A DNA stretch of 51,223 nucleotides, taken from Desulfurococcaceae archaeon (GTDB lineage: Archaea; Thermoproteota; Thermoprotei_A; Sulfolobales; NBVN01). Below the pieces are notes generated by a model. It searched no databases. It was not told the origin of the DNA and worked only from the letters and a program-made list of their open reading frames with translations. Below, piece after piece: positions 15,524 through 23,591 of this stretch. Where the stretch lies: assembly GCA_020833415.1 (NCBI GenBank), contig JAJHQJ010000006.1, positions 1-51,223 of the forward strand, read 5' to 3'. Each line of letters starts with the position of its first letter. Position 1 is the stretch's first letter. Made by a program: the position numbers and the translations under genes.

Positions 15524-16792
15524 GACCGTTGTCCTCGATTGCTACGCTAATAAATACTCTAGGAGGGCTCTAAGGGAGATTGAGGGTGCTTACAGGGAGA
15601 TGCTCGTTGAGATGGTTGAGTACGCCGTTAAGTACAGGGCATCCCAGGAGACACTACATAAAGTCTTCTACGAGGAGTTTAGGGTGAGGTACCCGTGGCT
15701 CCCTACCAGGGTGATTAAGGGTGCCTACAGGGATGCTACTAGGAGGGCGAAGTCATTTAGAGAGCGTAAGAAGAGAGGCAAGGTGTACAAGGATAAACCA
15801 GAGGTTAGGAGAGTAGCAATAACGTACTCAGACTCACAGGACTGGAGGCTTGAGGGCGGAGCCGTTAAGCTGAGGACTCACAGAGGTTGGGTAGAGCTCC
15901 ACTACAGAAACCATAAACAACTATACAGGTATCTCTATAGTGGTTGGAGGTTGGCTAGCGAGCTGAGGTTTAAGACCCTAGGTAGGAAGGTAGTCGCATA
16001 TCTAACCTTCACTAGAGAGTTCGAGGTCGGCTACGACCCTAGGAACGTCGTTGCTGTAGATGTTAACGAGAACAACGTTACTATCGCCCTCTTTAAAGGC
16101 GGCGTACTAAGTGATGTTTATAGAGCTGAGATCGGTCTTGGGAGAATAGTCATCGCCTACTCTGAGAGGAGGAAGAGGATAACCTTAGGCAGATCAACTA
16201 AGGTCAGAGAGGTTAGGAAGAAGCTTAGGAAGCTTCGCGAGAAGGAGAGAAAGCTAGACGTGCTGAGAAAGACAGCAAAGTTCATAGAGAAACTTGCCGT
16301 CGAGAACGGAGCTGTAGTGGTGGTTGGCAACATTGATGAGAAGGCTAAGGAGAGGATGGAGGAGGATGCTATCAGTAAACTAAGGCACAGGATTCACCAG
16401 TGGAGCGTTAAGAAGTTAATTGAGCTACTCGACGAGAAGCCCATACACGTCGTCAAGGTCTCTGAAAGAGGTACATCTTCCAGAGATCCATTCACAGGTA
16501 GGAGGGTTAAGAGGTTTGAGCCCCTGGTGATCCGCTCTGCGGTGAAGGGGCTCAAGAGAGTAAAGGTAATGAAAATAGTTCTTAGAGTAGCAAAGGTGAG
16601 CGGGGGGCTCTTGAAAGAGACGTCGTAGGAGCGGTAAACATCGGGCTGAAGTACCTAAACTCAGATGGGAGCCCCGTGGCGTTGGGCTCGACAGGCACCC
16701 ATGAAGTGTGGGTGAAGCTGGTGAACCCACACAGAGGTGCAACCTCGCTAACGGGATTACAAATATTTATAAATACCGTCAAGTACCGTTAG
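15495..16792 (+). pseudogene. tnpB: TnpB RNA-guided nuclease homolog, frameshifted
   Basis: Starts at TTG inside tnpA. The first 377 codons hold the helical N-terminus and the RuvC core with AVDVNENNVTIALF near residue 187 (first catalytic Asp) and VVVVGNIDEKAKERM near 274. The frame then shifts at a G6 run (16602-16607). One extra G would restore LERDVVGAVNIGLKYL (third catalytic Asp) and NSDGSPVALGSTG, giving 432 aa. The usual four-Cys zinc finger is absent, as in other archaeal relatives of this type. The second RuvC acidic residue is not the usual Glu. It is either a pseudogene or a base-call loss. Confidence 0.85.
16766..16775 (+). promoter_or_regulatory. TATA box inside the end of tnpB
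   Basis: TTTATAAATA lies about 34 bp before the ATG of the methyltransferase gene and inside the last tnpB codons. The element therefore abuts the promoter of its neighbour. Confidence 0.5.
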
Positions 16793-16804
16793 CGGGGAAA
16801 CGCT

Positions 16805-17771
16805 ATGAGGGAAGTCCCCGTAGAGGAGTACCTGGGCTTCGTCTCCAAGTACAGGGCTATCGCTATCGAGGACCAGGTAATCTCCCTCGAGCCTATAGAG
16901 GTTAGGAGGCTCGAGCCCCTACCCGAGGAGCTTACGGACGTCTCCACAACCGTCTGGAGCTTTCCCGTGAGGGGTTTCTGGGCTATCCACAGAGGGGACT
17001 ACAGGGGTAACTGGGCCCCCAGGTACCCCGCGTGCTGATACTGAGGTATACGAACCCCGGAGACGTTGTCCTAGACCCGATGGTCGGCTCGGGGACGACC
17101 TGTATAGAGGTCCTACTACTGGGTAGGAACTGCATAGCTGTGGACATAAACTACGGTGCCGTCATGCTAACACACCACAGACTCTACTACCTCACTAAGG
17201 CCCTGAGGGAGGGGAGGGTCGGGGGTCTCGCGGGGTATGCTGGAGGTGGTACCGCGGGTAGCTACAGCACCGGTACCTGGTACAGGGTCTACCACGGCGA
17301 TGCGAGGAACCTCGATGAGGTACCGGATAGCTCCGTAGACCTGGTAGCTACCCACCCTACTTCAACATCATAGAGTACGGTGGGGAGGAGATTGAGGGGG
17401 ACCTATCCAGAGCTAGGAGTCTGGAGGAGTACCTTACAATGCTGAAGCAAGTTGCAAGGGAGGTCTACAGGGTACTGAAGCCCGGCAGTGTACTAGGTAT
17501 CCTAATCGGTGATACTAGGATTAAGAGACACTACGTACCTATAACACACTACGCCCTGATAACCCTACTCGACGTAGGCTTCGTCTTAAAGGAGGAGGTA
17601 GTAAAGGTCCAGCACAGGATGAAGACAACTAGGGAGGTCTGGAGCAAGCTAAGGGACAGGGACTTCCTACTGATATACCACGAGAAGCTATTCATACTGG
17701 AGAAGCCGAAGCAGAGGGAGCCGGAGCTGAAGTACAGCGCGAAGCCGCGGTTCATAGAGCTGAAGATCTGA
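16805..17771 (+). pseudogene. DNA N4/N6 methyltransferase, two frameshifts
   Basis: Three frames joined by two single-base losses would give 322 aa. Part 1 ends WAIHRGDYRGNWAPRYP. Part 2 begins VLILRYTNPGDVVLDPMVGSGTT (SAM-binding motif I) and reaches SVDLVAT. Part 3 restores PPYFNIIEYGG (catalytic PPY motif IV) and VLKPGSVLGILIGD. The shifts sit in C runs at about 17026-17029 and 17354-17358. The order motif I then motif IV is unusual for many beta-class enzymes but fits this amino-methyltransferase type. No restriction endonuclease is seen, so it was solitary or has lost its partner. Confidence 0.82.
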
Positions 17772-18338
17772 AGGTAGACCCCTAGAGTAGAGCCCAAACC
17801 CCCAGACCCGGTGGAAGACCCTCGAGTCTAGACTGGGGAACCTACACCAGTATAAGGTCCCGCAGACCAACGTCCCGCACTACACGTCTACCTGTTAGTA
17901 CCCGGTTCAGCCCACCACATACTTGAACATCAGCTACGGTAGGTCCTACCGCAGACTCCCAAAGACCTCTAACCACGGGCTAGAGCTGGGATCGGCTAGA
18001 TCACCGGGGGTCGTACGCCCTACTTAGTACAAACCTCAGACCACTACCCGAGTACCTACCTAGAGAACCGGTAGGCCGTGGGGTCTAGTAACCCGCTACC
18101 GGGGCTACCTACGGCTTTAGGTAGGGATCTAGCGTTTAGTGGGTTACCCGGTGGACTAACCGATCCACAACGTAGTGTACGGGGTCTGCAGACCCGGGGG
18201 CACTAAGCTACCCCATCAGCTCCATCAGCTCAAGTAACCCCCTACCCCACCTCGGGTGGGGATGGACCCCGCCCCCTCTCTAGGGGTCTATTGGTGTAGT
18301 TAACCCCGGCTTAACTCTACCCCGTAGTGTTTAACCTA

Positions 18339-18398
18339 GGCCTAAGTAGCCTCCCAGAGACCATAAACTCTATGAGCTTACCCCTGGGAGGTTAGGCC
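18339..18398. repeat. Long hairpin in the non-coding region
   Basis: GGCCTAA (18339-18345) pairs with TTAGGCC (18392-18398), and CCTCCCAG (18350-18357) with CTGGGAGG (18384-18391). That is 15 bp with one 4-base bulge and a 26-base loop. It could be part of an RNA gene. Confidence 0.5.
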
Positions 18399-18472
18399 CT
18401 CCCCAGCCCTAGGTTAGACGGGCCTTAGGTGCTACCGACCCTAGCCCACTCTGCTAAGCCTACCTGCAGTTA

Positions 18473-18487
18473 GTTAAGGTACCTAAC
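18473..18487. repeat. GTTAAG-GTA-CCTAAC palindrome, copy 1
   Basis: Inverted repeat with one mismatch. It is repeated 141 bp downstream as a perfect copy, which suggests a protein-binding site. Confidence 0.35.
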
Positions 18488-18613
18488 TGGAGCTACCTAC
18501 AGCTCAACCGGTCGGTCCACTGAACTACCCGGTCTCCAGCTAGTAGAGTTCTACACACCACCCCTTAGCTGGCTCAGCCGGTCTCCTAGCTCACTAGTGG
18601 GTGAGGCTACGTA

Positions 18614-18628
18614 GTTAGGGTACCTAAC
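18614..18628. repeat. GTTAGG-GTA-CCTAAC palindrome, copy 2
   Basis: Perfect 6-bp arms with a 3-bp spacer, related to the copy at 18473. Confidence 0.35.
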
Positions 18629-18798
18629 CGGGTTAATAGGTTAGACGGTCGACTAACTAACTATCGAGGCTACCTACGTGGGTTGGCCGGGTACTCACCT
18701 CACTGACCTAGCTCTACCTCCCGGTAGCTGAGGGAGTTAGGGTTCCTAAGTAGTTCGAGTAGTTAGTCCACCGCTGAGTAGTTCGGGAGGATTCCAGC

Positions 18799-18806
18799 TA
18801 TAAAAA
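18799..18806 (+). promoter_or_regulatory. TATA box of the PhoU-like gene
   Basis: CTATAAAA, centred about 33 bp before the ATG. Confidence 0.6.
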
Positions 18807-18835
18807 CGTCTAGTTACACTTACTTAAGGGTAGGA

Positions 18836-19723
18836 ATGTCCGAGCGGCTGGTTAAGAGGGTTAACGTAGTCGGGAGGGGTTCTCTATCTGTCATCCTCCC
18901 GAAGAGGTGGGCTGAGGTCCTAGGGCTTAGGCCTGGGGATAGGGTGAACCTGGTGTTCGACGGCTCTAAGGTCGTGATAACGCCCTACAGTAGTGAGGGT
19001 ACTGCGGAGGATGTGAATATAATGGTCGAGGTCGATAGGGAGGAGGTAGCCCTCAGGAAGCTGGTGGCCTCGTACTTCGAGGGTGTGACTAGGGTTAAGG
19101 TGAGGTCGGGGTATGAGGAGCTGGTTAAACTATCGGAGAGGCTCAGGGAGGTGGTCCCCAGCTTCCTACTGATGGGTAACCCCCAGTCTACGGTACACGA
19201 GGTAGTCTTCACGGACGTCGAGACTAGGCTACCCGAGCTACTGAGGAACTTCGAGCCGGTGGTCTATAGAGCCCTCGAGGAGATCGAGGAGGTAGGCTAC
19301 CCGGGACCTATGTACCGCGAGTTCATGAGGAAGTACCTCCACCTACTCAGAGTCATCAAGTACAGCGCTGCCCAGGGCTCACTAGATACCTACGAAGCCG
19401 TGGACCTGGCCCTGGCCTTGGAGTACGTTAAGGAACTGATAGACTCAGTAACTAGGCTGGGGAGGGGTAGGGTAGAGGTGGATGAAGCACTGGAGCAGAT
19501 CCTAGAATCAGCTAGAGCCCTGATAGGGGCTATCCTAACCGAGGACGTGGAGTCAGCTACAGCTGTAGCAGATAAGGTCCTCCGGATATTGGACGGAATC
19601 CACTGTAGTACGGAGGCCTGCAGTAGCCTGAAGTACCTAGCTACTAGGATGTCCGAGATAGTGTTAGGTAGGTGCATAAGGAGTAAGGCCTGTAGGTGTA
19701 AGTACTTCTTCCCGAAGGTCTAG
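18836..19723 (+). CDS. AbrB-PhoU domain phosphate-type regulator
   Basis: 295 aa. Residues 1-50 form a SpoVT/AbrB swapped-hairpin DNA-binding domain (GRGSLSVILPKRWAEVLGLRPGDRV). The rest is helical and resembles PhoU three-helix bundles (for example EFMRKYLHLLRVIKYSA near residue 162). The last 25 residues carry several Cys (CIRSKACRCKYF), perhaps a metal site. Archaeal AbrB-PhoU proteins are thought to regulate phosphate or other transport genes. No phosphate transporter is adjacent, so the target is unknown. It has its own TATA box. Confidence 0.82.
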   Translation: MSERLVKRVNVVGRGSLSVILPKRWAEVLGLRPGDRVNLVFDGSKVVITPYSSEGTAEDVNIMVEVDREEVALRKLVASYFEGVTRVKVRSGYEELVKLSERLREVVPSFLLMGNPQSTVHEVVFTDVETRLPELLRNFEPVVYRALEEIEEVGYPGPMYREFMRKYLHLLRVIKYSAAQGSLDTYEAVDLALALEYVKELIDSVTRLGRGRVEVDEALEQILESARALIGAILTEDVESATAVADKVLRILDGIHCSTEACSSLKYLATRMSEIVLGRCIRSKACRCKYFFPKV

Positions 19724-19867
19724 CCGGGGCACTGCGGACGCTACCGGGTACCGACCCAGGGCTAGCCCCTCCCCCGGAACCCGGGTTAATCACTTGTAAC
19801 TGGCTCTACCTAAACTAAACTAACGCGTCCCTAAGTCCTCCCAGGGTACTCTAGGCGAAGGGGTTAG

Positions 19868-20689
19868 ATGGGTTTAGGTGGCTACGTAGACGACCTAGTC
19901 ACCAAGTTCGGTAGGGATAGGAGTAGGCTTATACCGATACTCCAGGAGGTCCAGAAGACCTTCAGGTACCTACCTAGGGAGGCCGTGGAGGGGGTTGCCG
20001 AGAAGCTCGGTATACCGGTCTCTGAGGTACTTAACGTAGCCACCTTCTACCACCAGTTCAGGCTCGAACCCATCGGTAGGTACGTGATCTACGTATGCTT
20101 CGAGACAGCCTACGTAAAGCCAGAGGCCCTAGCCTCCCAAGCCGAGTCTGAGGGCTTACACCACAGCAGGTAGTAGCTGCTGCAAAGGCCCTCAGCTTCA
20201 GGTACGTAGTTGTCTACGACCGCTGAGCGAGCTGAACCGGGTAGAGGGAGTGGTCGCAGCTAAGTCTCCGGCTGAGAGTAGGTACCTACCAGAGGTTAGG
20301 GTGGAGTTACCGAGGCCTGCGATATCCCTGGGAGCTGTCTACGTGACCCAGCGTCTCTCGTGGAAGGCAGCAGGCCTCAGGGCTGTAACCGCTAGGGAGC
20401 TCCAGCTAACCATTAGGAGGTTGAGCTACCTGGCTCTAGGTGAGGAGAGGCCCGACGCCGTCCTCTGGGTGCCGGGCGCGGCGATGAGGAGGGTGGATCC
20501 CTGAATGAGTTACGCAAAAACCTCGGCGGAGGGTGCGGCGGGCTGGTTCTGGAGGTCTGCCTAGGTGGTTGCCCACTCGGCGGTGGGCAGCCGCTAATAC
20601 CGTGTACGGACCTCGGCGAGGTCCTCGCGAGGAGGAGGGCTAGGCTGGAGGAGCTAGCTAAACCGAGGAGTGAGGTAACCCGTAGCTAA
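19868..20689 (+). pseudogene. NuoE-[FeFe]-hydrogenase-like fusion, three frameshifts
   Basis: Frame 1 is the NuoE/HndA helical domain (IPILQEVQKTFRYLPREAV ... VLNVATFYHQF). Its [2Fe-2S] site is degenerate: CFETAY in place of C-x4-C. After successive one-base losses near 20165, 20223 and 20502 the frames read QVVAAAKALSFRYVV, then SELNRVEGVV ... TARELQLTIRRL, then EVCLGGCPLGGGQP. These match, in order, the [FeFe]-hydrogenase H-cluster domain up to its L3 motif (GGCxxGGGQP). In L1 the TSCCPAW position reads AAKSPAE. The L2 MPC motif is not recognisable. Two L3 cysteines remain (codons at 20558 and 20570). Corrected length about 274 aa. Catalytically dead and probably decayed. Confidence 0.65.
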
Positions 20690-20701
20690 AGTCCCAGAAG
20701 C

Positions 20702-22000
20702 CTAGGAGGGTAGCCTAGGGTGGTCGGCGCCCTCGACTGCGGTAACGTGTACTGAGCAGGATATGCAGGGGTCGAAGGCCCTGACTAAGCTCTTAGCCAC
20801 CTCTATAGCCTTACCGTCGAAGCTGGAGCCGTAGAGCTTACTCCCTACTATGTACTCCATGCACGCTAGGTTCTGGGCTGTGGGGGTTATTATGTTGGAG
20901 CTCCTAACCCTTAGGTTACTGTCTAGGAGGTACCTGTGGTAGAGTACACCCCTCGGTGCCTCGGTAACCGCTACGCAGGGGCCTCTAGCTCTCTCAGGGC
21001 GTACCACTCCCCCCACGGTCCTCTCCCTATAACCCTCTAGGAAGTCCCTCAGCTCGAGTAGGGTATGGTAAGTCTCGGCTACCCTAGCTACGATACTCTG
21101 CTGAACCCCTCCTAGGGGTCTGTACCAGCCGAACTCCTCAAGTAGCTCCCTAACCTCCTCCCTCAGGTACCCTAGGTAGGTGTTGAACCTAGCTAGAGGG
21201 CCGACTAGGTAGGGCTCACCGGTGAGTAGCCTGTACCTGAGTGCGTTGGAGTAGCCTACCTGCTCGGTCAGTACGTAGTTCTCGAAGGACCCGACATCTA
21301 CGTAGGTCCCGTCGTCGAGTACTACCCCACTCCCGACCCAGGCGTAGCCGTTGGATCCAGCTACAGCCATGTACCTGATTCTGTGTACTTCCTCCGATAT
21401 GCTCTTAAGACCTAGGACGAACCTAGCTAGCTCTAGGAACCCCCCGAGTACCTCATCCAGGTCCCTACGTAGAGCTCTAACCCTCTCCATACTGGGGAAG
21501 CTGTAGACACCTCCAACCCTAGCGTTAACTACGTTGTGGAACCTCCCACCTAGGACCTCCATAGCCCTCCTAGCCCAGAGTACCACCCTGGATGCCCTCT
21601 GGAACACGTGTGCGTAGCTCTCGAAGAGCTCACCGAGGGAGCCCAGGCCTATGAGGTCCGGTAGGTTTAGGTAGGCTACGTGTATTACGTGACTCTTAAC
21701 CCTCTCAGCCGCTAGGGCGGCCATCCTAAGCCTATCCTCATCCTCGGGGACCTCCAACCCTAGGCAGCTCTCGAAGGCTCTACACGCTGTTATAACGTAG
21801 GAGACCCCGCAGAGACCGCATATCCTACTAACAAGGTCCGGGACCTCCGTGTACAGCCTACCGCGTACTAGGTACTCGAAGAACCTCGGCGCCTCGGATA
21901 TCCTAACCTCAACCCCGACTATCCTCCCGTCCTCGGTCTTAAGTACTACCTCACCCTCACCCTCAACACGTGTGAGTACGCTGTGGAGCACTCCCCTCAC
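20702..22000 (-). CDS. hydA: [NiFe] (sulf)hydrogenase catalytic subunit alpha
   Basis: 432 aa. The nickel-binding cysteines are present as RICGLC near residue 60 (L1) and DPCISCSVH near 413 (L2). RVEGEGEV at the N-terminus and GVVRPERARGPCVAV, TEAPRGVLYHRY are also family marks. It binds the NiFe(CN)2CO centre and splits or forms H2. The length and four-gene context fit cytosolic group 3b enzymes coupling NADP(H) to H2 or sulfur. The conserved His after L1 is Tyr here (CGVSY). The C-terminus shows 14 residues beyond the last Cys-His motif, the usual site for maturation cleavage. Overlaps the delta gene by 4 bp. Confidence 0.95.
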   Translation of the reverse strand: MRGVLHSVLTRVEGEGEVVLKTEDGRIVGVEVRISEAPRFFEYLVRGRLYTEVPDLVSRICGLCGVSYVITACRAFESCLGLEVPEDEDRLRMAALAAERVKSHVIHVAYLNLPDLIGLGSLGELFESYAHVFQRASRVVLWARRAMEVLGGRFHNVVNARVGGVYSFPSMERVRALRRDLDEVLGGFLELARFVLGLKSISEEVHRIRYMAVAGSNGYAWVGSGVVLDDGTYVDVGSFENYVLTEQVGYSNALRYRLLTGEPYLVGPLARFNTYLGYLREEVRELLEEFGWYRPLGGVQQSIVARVAETYHTLLELRDFLEGYRERTVGGVVRPERARGPCVAVTEAPRGVLYHRYLLDSNLRVRSSNIITPTAQNLACMEYIVGSKLYGSSFDGKAIEVAKSLVRAFDPCISCSVHVTAVEGADHPRLPS

Positions 22001-22767
22001 CCCCTGGCCTGGAGCCTTGCTAGGGCTGAGTAACTGAAGGACTTGAGTAGGGAGTTTACATCCTCCCTACTCATACCCATCTTCTCCAGTACCTCTAGGA
22101 ACTTAGCCAACCTCTCGGCATCGACTAGAGATGTGTTAAGCCCGTAGCAGCCGTAGCAACCCCTCCCGAAGCTAGGGCATAAAGCACCGCAACCCCCGAA
22201 CGTCACCGGCCCTAGGCAGGGTACCCCCTTCGAGACCATAACGCACTGGACTCCGGCTCTCTTACACTCCGAACACGCGTTCTCAACTATGGATACCTCA
22301 CCACCGCCATAGATAACCTTGACCAGGAGTCTAGCTAGGGAGTCCCCGTTAACCGGGCAACCCTGGAGCCTTACGTCTACCCTAACCACCCTATCCAGGC
22401 TCCTAACCTCCGGTAGGACGGATACGAAGTCCGGGTTCGGGTAGGACGCTAGGATAACCCTCCTAAGGTCCTCACCGACCCTAGCAGCCTGGACCCCTCC
22501 GAATACTGCACAGGTCCCGAGGGCTACTACCAGCCTAGCCCTACTCCTCACGCTCTTAACCAGCTCCTCCTGCTGCTGGGTAGCTACGGAGCCCTCCACC
22601 AGTGCTACGTCCACCTCCTCCAGGGTGTTGAGGTCCTGGAACTCCGTAGCGTAGACTAGGGTAACCCTCCTCAGTAGCTCGGGGCTTGACGCTACTGCGT
22701 AGAGGAACTCGTTTATGCAGCCGGAGCACGAGGTTAGCTTAACGACAGCTACGGATACCTTCCTCAT
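21997..22767 (-). CDS. hydD: [NiFe] (sulf)hydrogenase small subunit delta
   Basis: 256 aa. The proximal Fe-S cluster ligands are visible as KLTSCSGCINEF at residues 10-20, GTCAVFGG near 90 and LQGCPVNGDS near 136. A second Cys-rich region (ACSECKRAGVQC ... CLGPVTFGGCGALCP ... CYGCYG) can hold two further clusters. It carries electrons between the catalytic subunit and the gamma flavoprotein. It overlaps both neighbours by 4 bp, so translation is coupled along the operon. Confidence 0.95.
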   Translation of the reverse strand: MRKVSVAVVKLTSCSGCINEFLYAVASSPELLRRVTLVYATEFQDLNTLEEVDVALVEGSVATQQQEELVKSVRSRARLVVALGTCAVFGGVQAARVGEDLRRVILASYPNPDFVSVLPEVRSLDRVVRVDVRLQGCPVNGDSLARLLVKVIYGGGEVSIVENACSECKRAGVQCVMVSKGVPCLGPVTFGGCGALCPSFGRGCYGCYGLNTSLVDAERLAKFLEVLEKMGMSREDVNSLLKSFSYSALARLQARG

Positions 22768-23591
22768 AGACCGCTCACCGCTAGGTAGCCCCTAACCTCC
22801 TGATAGCTGAATACTGGACCGTCCTTACATACGAAGAGGTGCCCGAGCTGGCAGGTTCCGCAGATCCCTATACCACACCTACACCTCCTCTCCAGGGACA
22901 GGAACACCCTATCCTCCCCAAACCCCCTCTTAACCAGCTTAGCCGCAGCTACCTTCATCATGACCTCGGGACCGCAGACGAAGGCTACTGAGCTACGCGG
23001 GTCTAGGTCTACCCTATCTATCAGGTCAGTTACGAACCCCACGTAGCCGTCCCACCCTACGTAGGGTGCGTCTATGGAGAACAGCACCGAGGAGTTCGGT
23101 ATGGCCCTGTACTCCCCGTACTCGTACTTGTACAGCATGTCTACGGGTCTTCTAGCACCGTACAGCAGTACTAACCTACCGAAGCGATCCCTGAACCTAG
23201 CGACATACTTCAGTATAGGTCTTAGGGGAGCTAGCCCTATACCCCCACCTACGACCAGTACGTCGAAGCCCTCGAACTCCCTAAGGGGCCAGCCACGCCC
23301 GTAGGGGCCCCTAACACCGACTAGGCTACCCGTATCTATGCTGGAGTGCATGTACGATGTAACGGTACCCACGGCCCTGACCGTGTGCTCGACTACTAGG
23401 TCACCATCTACGCGGCTGTAGTTGGATACCGATATAACTACCTCTCCGAACCCCTTTATGTAGAGTACGTTGAACTGCCCAGGCTCCGGCTCCGCGATAC
23501 CCCCCACCCTGATGTGGTAGGTCCTAACTAGTGGAGCCTCCTCAACTACCCTCACAACCCTACCTACCCTAGGGACTAGCCTAGCTCCCAT
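22764..23591 (-). CDS. hydG: (Sulf)hydrogenase gamma subunit, FAD/NAD(P)-binding
   Basis: About 275 aa from the ATG giving MGARLVPRVGRV; a longer in-frame start would overlap the beta gene by about 80 bp. The ferredoxin-reductase fold shows the FAD-binding GQFNVLYI and the NAD(P)-binding VVGGGIGLAPLRPI near residue 120. The [2Fe-2S] C-terminal motif RRCRCGIGICGTCQLG ends in VCKDGPVF. It passes electrons between NAD(P)H and the Fe-S relay. It starts 11 bp inside the end of the beta gene. Confidence 0.93.
   Translation of the reverse strand: MGARLVPRVGRVVRVVEEAPLVRTYHIRVGGIAEPEPGQFNVLYIKGFGEVVISVSNYSRVDGDLVVEHTVRAVGTVTSYMHSSIDTGSLVGVRGPYGRGWPLREFEGFDVLVVGGGIGLAPLRPILKYVARFRDRFGRLVLLYGARRPVDMLYKYEYGEYRAIPNSSVLFSIDAPYVGWDGYVGFVTDLIDRVDLDPRSSVAFVCGPEVMMKVAAAKLVKRGFGEDRVFLSLERRCRCGIGICGTCQLGHLFVCKDGPVFSYQEVRGYLAVSGL

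Larger units (their letters stand above)
14900..16792 (+). mobile_element. IS607-family insertion sequence (tnpA-tnpB)
   Basis: Serine-recombinase tnpA and overlapping tnpB define an IS607-type element. No terminal inverted repeats or target duplication are visible, as expected for the family. TAAATAC followed by GTAC occurs just before tnpA (near 14880) and at the end of tnpB (near 16770), and could mark the ends. CTAG sites are roughly two to three times sparser than in neighbouring genes, which fits recent arrival. The tnpB frame is broken. Confidence 0.85.
17772..18835. other. 1.06 kb non-coding region
   Basis: No protein frame or known RNA family is found. Stops, mostly TAG, occur in every frame. 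The segment is rich in CTAG and in short inverted repeats, including a 15-bp interrupted stem and two GTTARGGTACCTAAC copies noted separately. It may hold unrecognised RNA genes or decayed DNA between the broken methyltransferase and the PhoU gene. Confidence 0.6.

Noticed and set aside
20250-20504. An 84-codon ORF read as a separate small gene.
   Set aside because: Its sequence aligns with the middle of the [FeFe]-hydrogenase-like pseudogene and lacks its own promoter or ribosome-binding site.
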